From Polynucleobacter sp. (GTDB taxonomy: Bacteria; Pseudomonadota; Gammaproteobacteria; Burkholderiales; Burkholderiaceae): a stretch of 59,747 bases of DNA. Position 1 is the stretch's first letter. The number at the start of each line of letters is the position of its first letter. Made by a program: the position numbers and the translations under genes. The notes beneath the pieces were generated by a model. It searched no databases and was not told the origin of the DNA. It saw only the letters and a program-made list of their open reading frames with translations. Where the stretch lies: the NCBI GenBank assembly GCA_030157655.1, contig JAOAUK010000030.1, positions 1 through 59,747 on the forward strand. Direction: 5' to 3'. Positions 27,663 to 37,072 of this stretch are shown one piece after another.

Positions 27663-29075
27663 TTAAGCTATTTTACGAACATCTACAAAGTGACCTTCTA
27701 GGGCAGCAGCAGCAGCCATAGCAGGACTTACTAAATGTGTTCTACCGCCATTACCTTGGCGTCCTTCAAAGTTACGATTAGATGTAGATGCACAACGCTC
27801 ACCTGGCTCTAAACGGTCAGCATTCATCGCCAAACACATAGAGCAACCTGGCTCACGCCATTCAAAGCCAGCCGCCTTGAATACTCGATCTAAACCTTCG
27901 CGCTCGGCCTGCTCTTTTACCAAACCTGAACCAGGCACCACCATGGCTAAACGCACCGTTGGTGAAACCTTTTTAGCAATACGCTCAACCACTCTAGCTG
28001 CCGCACGAATATCTTCAATACGACTATTTGTGCAAGAACCAATAAATACTTTATCGACTGAAATTGATTCAATCGGCGTATTCGGTGTGAGAGCCATGTA
28101 GGTCAGAGCGCGCTCCATTGCTTCACGCTTGACTGGATCCTTTTCTTTTTCAGGATCAGGTACGCGATCATCAATCGATAAAACCATCTCTGGTGATGTG
28201 CCCCAAGTTACCTGTGGCTTAATGTCCTCAGCACGCAACTCAACCACTCGATCAAATTGAGCGCCTTCATCTGTATGCAACGTTCTCCAGTACTGCAAAG
28301 CTTGACGCCAAGCTTCGCCCTCTGTAGGAGAATATGGGCGACCTTTAACGTAGTTAATTGTGGTCTCATCAACACCAACAATACCTGCCCTAGCACCAGC
28401 TTCGATAGCCATATTGCAAACAGTCATGCGACCTTCCATCGATAAAGAACGGATCGCATCACCAGCAAACTCAATCGTGTAACCAGTACCACCAGCAGTA
28501 CCAATTTTGCCAATAATTGCTAAAACAATATCTTTGGCAGAACAACCTAAAGGCAACAAACCGTCTACACGCACCAACATGTTTTTGCTCTTTTTTATGA
28601 GCAAAGTTTGGGTAGCTAATACGTGCTCAACCTCTGATGTGCCAATACCAAATGCCAATGCGCCAAATGCGCCATGGGTACTTGTGTGAGAGTCACCGCA
28701 AACAACCGTCATGCCAGGCAATGTCGCGCCCTGCTCAGGGCCAATCACGTGAACAATACCTTGACGCTTGTCGTGCATTTTGTATTGCGTAATACCAAAT
28801 GCATCACAGTTTTGATCCAAGGTATCAATCTGTAAACGCGATACTGGATCTTTAATACCTTCAGAACGATCAGTCGTCGGAACGTTGTGATCAGACACCG
28901 CCAAGTTTGCTGAGTTTCTCCAAACTGGACGGCTCGCTAAAGACAAACCCTCAAAGGCTTGAGGGCTTGTAACTTCATGGAGCAACTGTCTGTCTATGTA
29001 GAGGACGGTAGTCCCGTCCTCTTCCATATGAACAACATGGTCATCCCATAATTTGTCATACAACGTACGTGCCAT
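27663..29075 (-). CDS. leuC: 3-isopropylmalate dehydratase large subunit
   Basis: A subunit of about 470 residues carrying the 4Fe-4S cluster. Cluster cysteines are visible in IGSCTNSR and in [11 protein letters not shown]. The start is the ATG at 29075 ([15 protein letters not shown]), with AGGA just before it; a longer open frame reaching 29156 lies inside gltA and is not used. It begins 13 bases after gltA, so leucine synthesis is physically attached to the TCA genes. Confidence 0.97.
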   Translation of the reverse strand: MARTLYDKLWDDHVVHMEEDGTTVLYIDRQLLHEVTSPQAFEGLSLASRPVWRNSANLAVSDHNVPTTDRSEGIKDPVSRLQIDTLDQNCDAFGITQYKMHDKRQGIVHVIGPEQGATLPGMTVVCGDSHTSTHGAFGALAFGIGTSEVEHVLATQTLLIKKSKNMLVRVDGLLPLGCSAKDIVLAIIGKIGTAGGTGYTIEFAGDAIRSLSMEGRMTVCNMAIEAGARAGIVGVDETTINYVKGRPYSPTEGEAWRQALQYWRTLHTDEGAQFDRVVELRAEDIKPQVTWGTSPEMVLSIDDRVPDPEKEKDPVKREAMERALTYMALTPNTPIESISVDKVFIGSCTNSRIEDIRAAARVVERIAKKVSPTVRLAMVVPGSGLVKEQAEREGLDRVFKAAGFEWREPGCSMCLAMNADRLEPGERCASTSNRNFEGRQGNGGRTHLVSPAMAAAAALEGHFVDVRKIA

Positions 29076-29088
29076 TGATCTTCCTAAA

Positions 29089-30399
29089 TTAACGCTTAGC
29101 GATTGGTGCCACTTGACGTGTTGGGCTACCAACGAACAATTGACGTGGACGGCCAATCTTGTACTCAGGATCAGTGATCATTTCTTCCCACTGAGAAATC
29201 CAACCCACTGTACGTGCTAGAGCGAAGATACATGTGAACATTTCTGTTGGGATGCCCAAAGCGCGCTGAACAATACCTGAGTAGAAGTCTACGTTTGGAT
29301 AAAGTTTGCGGCTAACGAAGTATTCGTCTTCCAACGCGATCTTCTCAAGAGTCATTGCCAACTTGAACAATGGATCATTTTCCAAACCTAATTCTTTAAG
29401 AACTTCGTAGCATGTTTCACGCATTAATTTAGCGCGTGGGTCAAAGTTCTTATAAACGCGGTGACCAAAGCCCATCAAGCGAACGCCTGAGTTCTTGTCT
29501 TTAACTTTAGCAATGAAGTCGTCGATCTTCTCAACGCCACCATTTGCTTGAATCTCTTCCAACATTTGCAAGCAAGCTTCGTTAGCGCCACCGTGAGCAG
29601 GACCCCACAAGCAAGCCACACCAGCAGCAATCGCTGCAAATGGGTTTGTGCCTGAAGAACCAGCCAAACGAACTGTTGAAGTTGAAGCATTTTGCTCATG
29701 GTCAGCGTGCAATGTGAAGATGCGATCCAAAGCGCGAACCAATACGTCATTCACTTTGTACTCTTCACATGGCGTAGCAAACATCATCTGCATGAAGTTA
29801 GCTGTGTATGAAAGATCGTTTCTTGGGTAAACGAATGGTTGACCTACTGAATATTTGTAAGCCATCGCCACCAATGTTGGCATCTTAGCGATCAAACGAA
29901 TTTGAGCTACTTCACGTTGCTTCGCATCGTTGATATCCAAACCATCATGGTAGAAAGCTGCCATTGCACCAACCAAGCCTGTTAATACAGCCATTGGATG
30001 CGCATCGCGACGGAAACCGCGCAAGAAGAATTGCATTTGCTCGTGAACCATCGTGTGATGCATCACCAAGCTATCGAATTCTTTCTTTTGAGCTGCATTT
30101 GGCAACTCACCTTTTAATAACAAGAAGCAAGACTCTAAGAAATCGCAGTTAGTCGCCAAATCTTGGATTTGGTAACCGCGGTACAACAACTCGCCTTTAT
30201 CGCCATCGATATAAGTGATCTTAGAGTTACAAGAAGCTGTAGACATAAAGCCTGGGTCATAGGTGAACTTACCTGTTTGACCATAAAGCTTGCGAATATC
30301 AATAACGTCCGGACCCACTACACCTTTGTAGATAGGTAGCTCGATGGCAGGTGTGCCATCAGAGAAGGATAACGTGGCTTTTTCATTTGTGGCGTTCAT
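29089..30399 (-). CDS. gltA: Citrate synthase
   Basis: A 436-residue type II (hexameric, gram-negative) citrate synthase condensing oxaloacetate and acetyl-CoA. Catalytic residues lie in [29 protein letters not shown] and [15 protein letters not shown], with the late Asp in [16 protein letters not shown] precedes the ATG. It is the sixth gene of sdhCDAB-sdhE-gltA, with a 75-base gap from sdhE that holds a weak hairpin. Confidence 0.97.
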   Translation of the reverse strand: MNATNEKATLSFSDGTPAIELPIYKGVVGPDVIDIRKLYGQTGKFTYDPGFMSTASCNSKITYIDGDKGELLYRGYQIQDLATNCDFLESCFLLLKGELPNAAQKKEFDSLVMHHTMVHEQMQFFLRGFRRDAHPMAVLTGLVGAMAAFYHDGLDINDAKQREVAQIRLIAKMPTLVAMAYKYSVGQPFVYPRNDLSYTANFMQMMFATPCEEYKVNDVLVRALDRIFTLHADHEQNASTSTVRLAGSSGTNPFAAIAAGVACLWGPAHGGANEACLQMLEEIQANGGVEKIDDFIAKVKDKNSGVRLMGFGHRVYKNFDPRAKLMRETCYEVLKELGLENDPLFKLAMTLEKIALEDEYFVSRKLYPNVDFYSGIVQRALGIPTEMFTCIFALARTVGWISQWEEMITDPEYKIGRPRQLFVGSPTRQVAPIAKR

Positions 30400-30466
30400 T
30401 TTTCATTCCTTATACGCGTTTTTTGGTACTAGCAAACAAGCAAGTTCTATTCCAGGCAACTACTTT

Positions 30467-30489
30467 GTTAGAAATTATTCTTTTCTAAC
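30467..30489 (-). other. AT-rich stem-loop across the sdhE stop codon
   Basis: GTTAGAAA (30467-30474) and TTTCTAAC (30482-30489) pair around a 7-base loop. The stop codon of sdhE lies in this structure. The stem is AT-rich and has no long T run, so it may only modulate read-through into gltA or protect the sdh message. Confidence 0.35.
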
Positions 30490-30741
30490 AGGTCGCAACA
30501 TGGCCAGGACACGTTGCACCCCTTGATTCGCAAGATCCCCCTCCGGTTCCTTGCGACGTAGTAACAAATCCATCAAGTCATTGTCACTTAAATCCAACAA
30601 ACTATTGAGTGGCTCAAGGTCACTCTCTTCGATCTGATCATGGAAGCGCTCAAAAAAGCGCTCCATCATCAAATCATTTTCCAACAAACCTCGACGCGCA
30701 CGCCAACGCAAGAGCGACAAGGTCTCTGATGATATCGGCAT
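30475..30741 (-). CDS. sdhE: Succinate dehydrogenase assembly factor SdhE
   Basis: An 88-residue small helical protein that helps attach FAD to SdhA. The conserved block RRGLLENDLMMERFF (RGxxE motif, residues ~14-28) and the later LSDNDLMDLLLRRKEP are typical. Its stop-to-start overlap with sdhB (ATG at 30741, shared base) and its place between sdhB and gltA support the call. Confidence 0.93.
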   Translation of the reverse strand: MPISSETLSLLRWRARRGLLENDLMMERFFERFHDQIEESDLEPLNSLLDLSDNDLMDLLLRRKEPEGDLANQGVQRVLAMLRPVRKE

Positions 30742-31448
30742 TAAACTGCTCTGCGAACCATCAACTCTTTAATCTTACCAATTGCCTTTGTAGGGTTTAA
30801 TCCTTTTGGACATACGTCTACGCAGTTCATGATGGTGTGGCAACGGAATAGACGATATGGATCTTCCAAGTTATCTAAACGCTCACCAGTAACCTGGTCA
30901 CGACTGTCAGCAATAAAACGATAAGCTTGTAATAGACCAGCAGGTCCTACAAACTTGTCTGGGTTCCACCAGAATGATGGGCAAGATGTCGAGCATGATG
31001 CGCACAAGATGCACTCATACAAACCATCTAACTCTTCACGCTCTTCAGGGCTTTGCAAACGCTCTTTCTCTGGAGGCGGAGTGTCATTTACTAGGTATGG
31101 ACGAATCGAGTGGTATTGCTTAAAGAACTGAGTCATGTCAACGATCAAGTCACGTACTACTGGCAAGCCAGGTAGTGGGCGCAAAGAAATCTTCTTTGGC
31201 AATGTCAACATGTTAGTCAAGCAAGCTAAACCATTTTTACCGTTGATGTTCATCGCATCTGAACCACAAACACCTTCGCGGCAAGAACGACGGAATGACA
31301 AAGTCTCATCCATCTTCTTAAGCTTCATTAAGGCATCCAATAGCATGCGCTCTGAACCATCCAACTCAACCTCGTATGTTTGCATGCGTGGCGCTGCATC
31401 AACATCTGGATCGTAACGGTAGACTTCAAATATACGTGTATCGCTCAT
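30741..31448 (-). CDS. sdhB: Succinate dehydrogenase iron-sulfur subunit
   Basis: A 235-residue subunit passing electrons from SdhA to the quinone site. The 2Fe-2S ligands are in [22 protein letters not shown], the 4Fe-4S in [12 protein letters not shown], and the 3Fe-4S in [15 protein letters not shown]. All cysteines are present and the length is standard. It overlaps sdhE by one base and follows sdhA by 19 bases. Confidence 0.98.
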   Translation of the reverse strand: MSDTRIFEVYRYDPDVDAAPRMQTYEVELDGSERMLLDALMKLKKMDETLSFRRSCREGVCGSDAMNINGKNGLACLTNMLTLPKKISLRPLPGLPVVRDLIVDMTQFFKQYHSIRPYLVNDTPPPEKERLQSPEEREELDGLYECILCASCSTSCPSFWWNPDKFVGPAGLLQAYRFIADSRDQVTGERLDNLEDPYRLFRCHTIMNCVDVCPKGLNPTKAIGKIKELMVRRAV

Positions 31449-31467
31449 TTTTCTTCCTTAATAACTC

Positions 31468-33246
31468 TTAGAAGGTACGAACCTTAGGTGGAACGGATTC
31501 AACTGTTAGCGGAGTCAATTTGACTGGCTTGTAGTCGAGCTTATTACCTTCGCTGTACCAGAGAGTGTGCTTCATCCAGTTAACGTCATCACGTTCAGGA
31601 TGATCGTCGTGAGCGTGAGCACCACGACTCTCTTTGCGAGCTGCAGCAGAAACAATCGTTGCGTTAGCCGCCTCAATTAAGTTCTCCAACTCTAGAGCTT
31701 CAATACGTGCTGTATTGAAAACTTTAGACTTGTCTTTGAGGTGAATGTTCTTAGCGCGTGATGTCAATTCATTGATCTTAGCTACACCACCATCCAACAA
31801 CTCTTGCGTACGGAACACGCCGCAATGTTTTTGCATTGCGCTGCGAATATCGTTAGCAACGTCTTGTGTGTATTCACCAGAAGTTGAGCTATCCAATTTA
31901 GCCAAACGAGCTCTTGAGAAATCAGCTGCATTTTCTGGCAATGGCTTGTGTTCTTTTTGCTTAAGCGCTGTAGAAACAACGTGATTACCAGCAGCACGAC
32001 CGAACACCAACAAGTCTAACAATGAGTTAGTACCTAGACGGTTAGCGCCGTGTACTGATACGCATGAGCACTCGCCCATCGCGTAGAAACCATTGATAAC
32101 TTCGTTTGGATTACCGTTCTTAGGTGCAACCACTTGACCATGAATATTCGTTGGAATACCACCCATCTGATAGTGAATAGTTGGCACAACAGGAATTGGT
32201 TCTTTAGTCACGTCAACGTTCGCAAAGTTAATACCAATCTCATAAACAGATGGCAAACGCTTGTGAATTGTTTCAGCACCGATGTGTGTCAAATCAAGAA
32301 CAACGTAGTCACCGTTAGGGCCGCAACCACGACCTTCTTTGATCTCTTGGTCCATTGAACGTGAAACGAAGTCACGTGGTGCCAAGTCTTTCAAAGTTGG
32401 TGCATAACGTTCCATGAAACGCTCACCGTTCTTGTTACGCAAAATACCACCCTCACCGCGGCAACCCTCTGTCAAGAGAACGCCTGCACCGGCTACACCA
32501 GTTGGGTGGAATTGCCAGAATTCCATATCTTCCAAAGGCACACCTGCGCGAGCAGCCATACCCATACCGTCACCAGTATTAATGAAAGCATTTGTAGAAG
32601 CTTGCCAAATACGGCCAGCACCACCAGTTGCAAACATCACGCACTTCGCTTCAAGAATGTGAAGTTCGCCTGTTTCCATTTCTAATGCAGTTACACCAAC
32701 TACGTCACCTTCTGCATCACGAATGATGTCTAACGCCATCCACTCAACAAAGAAGTGCGTCTTAGCGCGAACGTTGCGTTGGTAAAGAGTGTGCAACAAA
32801 GCGTGGCCAGTACGGTCAGCAGCAGCACAAGCACGTTGCACAGCTTTTTCACCGTAGTTCGCTGTGTGACCACCGAATGGACGCTGATAAATCGTGCCAT
32901 CTGGGTTACGGTCAAACGGCATACCGAAATGCTCTAACTCATAAACAACTTTTGGAGCTTCACGACACATAAATTCGATCGCATCTTGGTCACCTAACCA
33001 GTCAGAACCTTTTACTGTGTCAAAGAAGTGATAGTGCCAATTGTCATCGCTCATGTTGCCCAAAGATGCGCCGATACCACCTTGCGCTGCAACTGTGTGT
33101 GAACGTGTTGGGAAAACCTTTGATAAAACGGCTACATTTAAACCAGCTTCAGCTAATTGCAATGATGCGCGCATACCGGCACCGCCGGCACCAACGATAA
33201 CAACGTCAAAACGGCGACGAGGTACTGCTGTCTTAATGGCAGTCAT
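31468..33246 (-). CDS. sdhA: Succinate dehydrogenase flavoprotein subunit
   Basis: A 592-residue FAD subunit oxidising succinate to fumarate. The FAD-binding GAGGAGMRASLQLAE starts near residue 18, the covalent FAD histidine is in SHTVAAQGGIGASLGN, and the active-site arginine/histidine blocks lie in QFHPTG and VHGANRLGTNSLLDLLVFGR. Start is 3 bases after sdhD. Length is standard. Confidence 0.98.
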   Translation of the reverse strand: MTAIKTAVPRRRFDVVIVGAGGAGMRASLQLAEAGLNVAVLSKVFPTRSHTVAAQGGIGASLGNMSDDNWHYHFFDTVKGSDWLGDQDAIEFMCREAPKVVYELEHFGMPFDRNPDGTIYQRPFGGHTANYGEKAVQRACAAADRTGHALLHTLYQRNVRAKTHFFVEWMALDIIRDAEGDVVGVTALEMETGELHILEAKCVMFATGGAGRIWQASTNAFINTGDGMGMAARAGVPLEDMEFWQFHPTGVAGAGVLLTEGCRGEGGILRNKNGERFMERYAPTLKDLAPRDFVSRSMDQEIKEGRGCGPNGDYVVLDLTHIGAETIHKRLPSVYEIGINFANVDVTKEPIPVVPTIHYQMGGIPTNIHGQVVAPKNGNPNEVINGFYAMGECSCVSVHGANRLGTNSLLDLLVFGRAAGNHVVSTALKQKEHKPLPENAADFSRARLAKLDSSTSGEYTQDVANDIRSAMQKHCGVFRTQELLDGGVAKINELTSRAKNIHLKDKSKVFNTARIEALELENLIEAANATIVSAAARKESRGAHAHDDHPERDDVNWMKHTLWYSEGNKLDYKPVKLTPLTVESVPPKVRTF

Positions 33247-33249
33247 TCG

Positions 33250-33612
33250 TTATACCCTCCAAAGGATTTGAGCGGTATAGCCAAGAGATGCAATCAGCCA
33301 TAACGCGGTTAATACGTGTAATGTCAAACGGATACCGACTGGTTTGATGTAATCCATCCAGATATCACGAATACCAATCCAAGCGTGGTAGAGCAAGCTC
33401 AAAATCGCCAAGAAAGTAATCAACTTCATGACTTGGTTTGCGAACAAACCTGACCATGCTTCGTAAGTTGCATCACCTAGTAGGAATGCCACCAACAAAA
33501 TCAAAGTAAAAACGATCATGATCACAGCAGTAATACGCTGCAACAACCAATCTTTAAGACCGTAATGAGCACCTACAACTAAGCGCTTTGGTCCCACATT
33601 GTTATTAGCCAT
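33250..33612 (-). CDS. sdhD: Succinate dehydrogenase membrane anchor SdhD
   Basis: A 120-residue anchor with three helices. The heme/quinone region HAWIGIRDIWMDYIKP is the SdhD hallmark, and the N-terminal GLKDWLLQRITAVIM is typical of the family. It lies 9 bases after sdhC and 3 bases before sdhA. Confidence 0.94.
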   Translation of the reverse strand: MANNNVGPKRLVVGAHYGLKDWLLQRITAVIMIVFTLILLVAFLLGDATYEAWSGLFANQVMKLITFLAILSLLYHAWIGIRDIWMDYIKPVGIRLTLHVLTALWLIASLGYTAQILWRV

Positions 33613-33621
33613 GGCGACTCC

Positions 33622-34008
33622 TTAAAACAAACCAAATAGTTTGGCTGCACATACTGCTGCCAAACTTAAGCTGATCACTAAAACAGATACTGCTGATTTA
33701 GCTGAAGATGCTTTATCAATACCCTTGTGCAAATCAAGCATCAAGAAACGAATACCAGCACAGAAGTGGTGCAAATAAGCCCAGATCAAAGCCAAAATAA
33801 TGAGCTTGATGATTGGATTTGCCAAAACCGCTTTGAAAGTCTCAAAGCTGATTTCAGATGTGATGCTTTTATCCAATAAATACAACACGAATGGGATTAA
33901 AACGAACATCAAAAGACCGCTCACACGGTGCAAAATTGATACCTTACCGGCCCAAGGCAAACGGTATTTCATTAAATCAAAAACATGAATATTTCTAAAT
34001 TCTGGCAT
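33622..34008 (-). CDS. sdhC: Succinate dehydrogenase cytochrome b556 subunit
   Basis: A 128-residue three-helix subunit. SILHRVSGLLMFVLIP contains the quinone-site Ser/Arg, and LHHFCAGIRFLMLD contains a heme-ligand histidine. GAGG lies 6 bases before the ATG. It is the first gene of the long minus-strand run; the 130-base upstream gap holds its promoter and the convergent-side gntR terminator. Confidence 0.94.
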   Translation of the reverse strand: MPEFRNIHVFDLMKYRLPWAGKVSILHRVSGLLMFVLIPFVLYLLDKSITSEISFETFKAVLANPIIKLIILALIWAYLHHFCAGIRFLMLDLHKGIDKASSAKSAVSVLVISLSLAAVCAAKLFGLF

Positions 34009-34051
34009 TTATGACCTCACTTGTATTTTTGCTGTACTGCAAAACCTTTCG

Positions 34052-34092
34052 ATTTTATCGCTTAATTAACTTTCGCAAGTCTGACTTTTCAA
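34052..34092 (-). promoter_or_regulatory. Candidate sdhC promoter
   Basis: On the minus strand TAAAAT (34052-34057) is a good -10 and TTGCGA (34073-34078) a moderate -35, 15 bases apart. A second -35 option is TTGAAA (34087-34092). The palindromic AAGTC-T-GACTT lies between them and could be a regulator site. The assignment is tentative. Confidence 0.3.
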
Positions 34093-34115
34093 AAAAATTT
34101 TCTTCAAATACATAT

Positions 34116-34138
34116 AAATGCCTAAAACTTAGGCATTT
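34116..34138 (-). terminator. Hairpin at the end of the gntR gene
   Basis: AAATGCCTAA (34116-34125) pairs with TTAGGCATTT (34129-34138) around 3 bases, directly after the gntR stop. The T run on the minus strand is short (TTTATATG), so termination may be leaky and could read into the sdh promoter region. Confidence 0.65.
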
Positions 34139-34873
34139 TTAATTAAGTTCATTCAAATAATGATGGGTAGAAGTCAGGTAAACAGCCTTACGAACTTCTA
34201 CAGGACGCTCTCCGTAGGTGAATGAGACTCGCTCTACCGCCAGTAATGGCGTATTGATCTCAATACCTAGGTGCTTGGCAGACAGCTCGTCGGCAGCCAC
34301 CGCCCTCAAACGCTCAGTTGCTCTAACCATGTGGGTAGCAAACTCAGTCTCAAATAGTGCGTACATCGGACCGCGCCAATCGACCAAACGCTCTGTTGTT
34401 AGACCCTTGAAAGTAGTGCCTGGCAACCAAATCTCTTCGTAAACCGTTGCTTCTTCAGAGAAAAATAGAATACGTTCAATCTGAACCACAGCATCGCCTG
34501 CCTTGAGATCCAATAATTTGGCAATCTCAGCCGGCGCACGCAAGCGCTTGCAGTCCAAAATCTTGCTTTTAGGGTAATGAGGTTCGCCGTTATCAGGCAC
34601 CAACCTTAAAAATCGGAAATGCACACGATCTTCATGGTGCGTAGCCACAAACGTGCCCTTGCCCTGCCTTCTAACTAGTAAATTTTCGCTAGCCAACTCA
34701 TCAATGGCCTTGCGAACCGTCCCCTGACTGACCTTAAAGCGCGCTGCTAGGTCATTTTCGCTAGGGATAGCCTCTCCTGGCTTCCACTCGCCAGCTTGCA
34801 AACTGCCCAAAATCAGTGCTTTGATCTGCTGATAAAGTGGGCTAAAGGTGGCGATTGTTTCGGTCATGACCAT
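34139..34873 (-). CDS. GntR family (HutC subfamily) transcriptional regulator
   Basis: A 244-residue regulator. The N-terminal winged helix (about residues 10-75) has PSENDLAARFKVSQGTVRKAIDELASENLLVRRQGKGTFVA. The C-terminal UTRA ligand domain (about 95-240) has VERVSFTYGERPVEVRKAVYLTSTHHYL. Divergent mdh and downstream sdh genes suggest it controls the TCA cycle; the ligand may be a TCA acid, which is inference. Two palindromes lie just upstream of it. No strong ribosome site is seen; an ATG two codons later is possible. Confidence 0.9.
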   Translation of the reverse strand: MVMTETIATFSPLYQQIKALILGSLQAGEWKPGEAIPSENDLAARFKVSQGTVRKAIDELASENLLVRRQGKGTFVATHHEDRVHFRFLRLVPDNGEPHYPKSKILDCKRLRAPAEIAKLLDLKAGDAVVQIERILFFSEEATVYEEIWLPGTTFKGLTTERLVDWRGPMYALFETEFATHMVRATERLRAVAADELSAKHLGIEINTPLLAVERVSFTYGERPVEVRKAVYLTSTHHYLNELN

Positions 34874-34898
34874 TATTTCATCACAAGCAAGGGGTTTT

Positions 34899-34960
34899 AG
34901 TCTAGAGACTTATGTCTTATATAAGACTATTTGACAGAAATAGTGCTAAAGACCTAAACT
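34899..34960 (+). promoter_or_regulatory. mdh promoter with two GTCT/AGAC palindromes (likely GntR operator)
   Basis: AGTCT-AG-AGACT (34899-34910) and the perfect 14-base palindrome GTCTTATATAAGAC (34914-34927) lie side by side, 3 bases apart. Just downstream is TTGACA (34931-34936) and TAAACT (34955-34960), 18 bases apart, a good mdh promoter. GntR-family regulators usually bind short palindromes near their own gene, so these are its probable operator. Binding itself is not shown. Confidence 0.65.
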
Positions 34961-35029
34961 TTGTAGGATTTGCGTCAGGAGAATGGCGCAAGATACCCCT
35001 TTCTTTTACTTTAAGCTCGGAGCAAACAC

Positions 35030-36016
35030 ATGGCAAAAGCCCCATTGCGTGTCGCCGTTACAGGCGCAGCCGGTCAAATCGGTTATTCACTACTATTCCG
35101 CATCGCTAACGGCGATATGTTGGGTAAAGATCAACCAGTGATTTTGCAGTTATTGGAAATCCCTGACGAAAGAGCTCAAAAAGCTTTGACAGGCGTAATG
35201 ATGGAGATTGACGATTGCGCATTCCCATTGTTGGCAGGCATGACAGCTCACAGCAACCCAATGACAGCGTTCAAAGATATTGACTACGCCGTACTAGTAG
35301 GTGCACGTCCACGTGGCCCAGGTATGGAACGTAAAGACTTGTTATCAGCTAACGCTCAAATCTTTACTGCTCAAGGTAAAGCATTGAACGCAGTAGCTAA
35401 GCGCACTGTTAAGACATTGGTAGTTGGTAACCCAGCTAATACAAACGCTTACATCGCCATGAAATCAGCTCCAGATCTACCAGCTAAGAACTTCACAGCG
35501 ATGTTGCGTCTTGACCACAACCGTGCCTTGTCACAGTTGGCAGCGAAGACTGGTAAAGCAGTTGCAGATATCGAGAAACTAGTTGTTTGGGGTAACCATA
35601 GCCCAACAATGTACCCTGACTACCGCTTTGCAACTATCGGCGGTCAATCAGTTAAAGACATGATCAACGACGAAGAGTGGAACAAGAACACATTCTTGCC
35701 AACAGTTGGTAAGCGCGGTGCAGCGATTATTGATGCACGTGGCTTGTCTTCTGCTGCTTCTGCTGCTAACGCTGCGATCGATCATATTCATGATTGGCAC
35801 TGTGGCACAAACGGCAAGTGGGTAACAATGGGTATTCCATCTGATGGTTCATACGACATTCCTAAAGAAGTGATGTATGGCTTCCCAGTAACTTGCGAAA
35901 ACGGCGAGTACAAGATTGTTCAAGGTTTAGAAGTTGATGCGTTCTCACGTGAACGTATGAATTTCACATTGAGCGAATTGACTGAAGAGCAAGACGGCGT
36001 AAAACACTTGCTATAA
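35030..36016 (+). CDS. mdh: Malate dehydrogenase
   Basis: A 328-residue NAD-dependent enzyme of the LDH-like MDH type common in beta/gammaproteobacteria. The NAD loop is [19 protein letters not shown], the mobile loop arginines are in [15 protein letters not shown], and the catalytic pair is in RLDHNRA and [20 protein letters not shown] lies 7 bases before the ATG. Divergent from the gntR regulator; transcribed toward a CitE-like gene 15 bases on. Confidence 0.97.
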   Translation: MAKAPLRVAVTGAAGQIGYSLLFRIANGDMLGKDQPVILQLLEIPDERAQKALTGVMMEIDDCAFPLLAGMTAHSNPMTAFKDIDYAVLVGARPRGPGMERKDLLSANAQIFTAQGKALNAVAKRTVKTLVVGNPANTNAYIAMKSAPDLPAKNFTAMLRLDHNRALSQLAAKTGKAVADIEKLVVWGNHSPTMYPDYRFATIGGQSVKDMINDEEWNKNTFLPTVGKRGAAIIDARGLSSAASAANAAIDHIHDWHCGTNGKWVTMGIPSDGSYDIPKEVMYGFPVTCENGEYKIVQGLEVDAFSRERMNFTLSELTEEQDGVKHLL

Positions 36017-36031
36017 GCAAGCACGCTCTTA

Positions 36032-37003
36032 ATGCAACCTAGTCAAGTGTTGTTCCAAGGTGAGGCCCTTCCGAGGGCCTTACCTGTTTGTGATCACTAC
36101 GCAGGCACAGAAGTGCGCATGCGTAAGGCCTTAAGTTTGCAAGCAGAACTTGGTCCAGTCTTTGACATCACCTTTGACTGTGAAGATGGCGCACCTGTTG
36201 GCAAAGAAGCAGAACATGCCCAACTAGTCGTCGATATCCTGTTAAGCCCCGAGAATCAATTCAACCGCGTTGGCGTTCGGATCCACGATCCAAGCCACCC
36301 TTGTTGGAAATCTGATGTGGCAACACTGGTCAGTAAAGCTGGTCAAAAAATAGCATTTGTGATGATTCCAAAAGTGGAGTCAGCCAAGCAAACTCAAACA
36401 GTAATTGATGAAATCAATCGCGTTGCTAAAGCAGCCGGCATTGATCGAGAAATTCCAGTTCAAGCGTTGATTGAAACTCATGGCGCACTGCATGATGTGT
36501 TCGCGATTGCCGCGTTACCTCAAATTGAGTCGCTGAGTTTTGGTCTCATGGATTTCGTCTCGGCTCACCATGGTGCAATACCGGGCGATGCCATGGATCG
36601 CGGTCAGTTTGATCACCCACTCATCGCCCGTGCGATGTTAGAAATTTCAGCAGCTTGTCATGCACATGGCAAAGTTGCCTCACACAATGTGTGTACAAAT
36701 ATCAATGATGTAGCGATTATTGAATCTGATACTTTGCGAGCAAAAAATGAATTTGCCTATACGCGTAAGTGGAGTATTCACCCTAATCAAATCCCAGTGA
36801 TTGTGAAAGCCTTATCACCAACATCTAGCGATGTTGAAAGTGCCGCAGCTATTTTGCTAGCAGCCCAAGAGGCAAACTGGGGACCTATCCAACACGCCGG
36901 CAAACTTCATGACAGAGCAAGCTACAGATACTTCTGGACAGTCTTACAAAAAGCTCACTTGTCTGGTCAAACGATTCCACCAGCAGCATTAAAACTGCTT
37001 TAA
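36032..37003 (+). CDS. HpcH/HpaI-CitE family CoA-ester lyase
   Basis: A 323-residue TIM-barrel protein. The metal/substrate blocks FDCEDGAPVGKE, QALIETHGALHDVFAIA and FGLMDFVSAHHGAIPG match the citrate lyase beta / malyl-CoA lyase family. No CitD/CitF partners exist here, so citrate lyase is unlikely; a malyl-CoA or citramalyl-CoA lyase is possible. Linked to mdh with a 15-base gap, so its substrate may be a malate-derived CoA ester (inference). No clear ribosome site was seen. Confidence 0.85.
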   Translation: MQPSQVLFQGEALPRALPVCDHYAGTEVRMRKALSLQAELGPVFDITFDCEDGAPVGKEAEHAQLVVDILLSPENQFNRVGVRIHDPSHPCWKSDVATLVSKAGQKIAFVMIPKVESAKQTQTVIDEINRVAKAAGIDREIPVQALIETHGALHDVFAIAALPQIESLSFGLMDFVSAHHGAIPGDAMDRGQFDHPLIARAMLEISAACHAHGKVASHNVCTNINDVAIIESDTLRAKNEFAYTRKWSIHPNQIPVIVKALSPTSSDVESAAAILLAAQEANWGPIQHAGKLHDRASYRYFWTVLQKAHLSGQTIPPAALKLL

Positions 37004-37072
37004 ATTTTTTTAATTAAAAATATATTCGGTAGCGAACAAGCTATCAGGTCATCTTTTGCTTAGAATGTAACT

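Noticed and set aside
27663-29156. Longer leuC frame beginning at 29156
   Set aside because: It would lie inside gltA; the conserved start with a ribosome site is at 29075.
34912-35109. A plus-strand frame overlapping the mdh start
   Set aside because: It runs out of frame into mdh and across the operator; the ribosome site and conserved protein start point to mdh at 35030.
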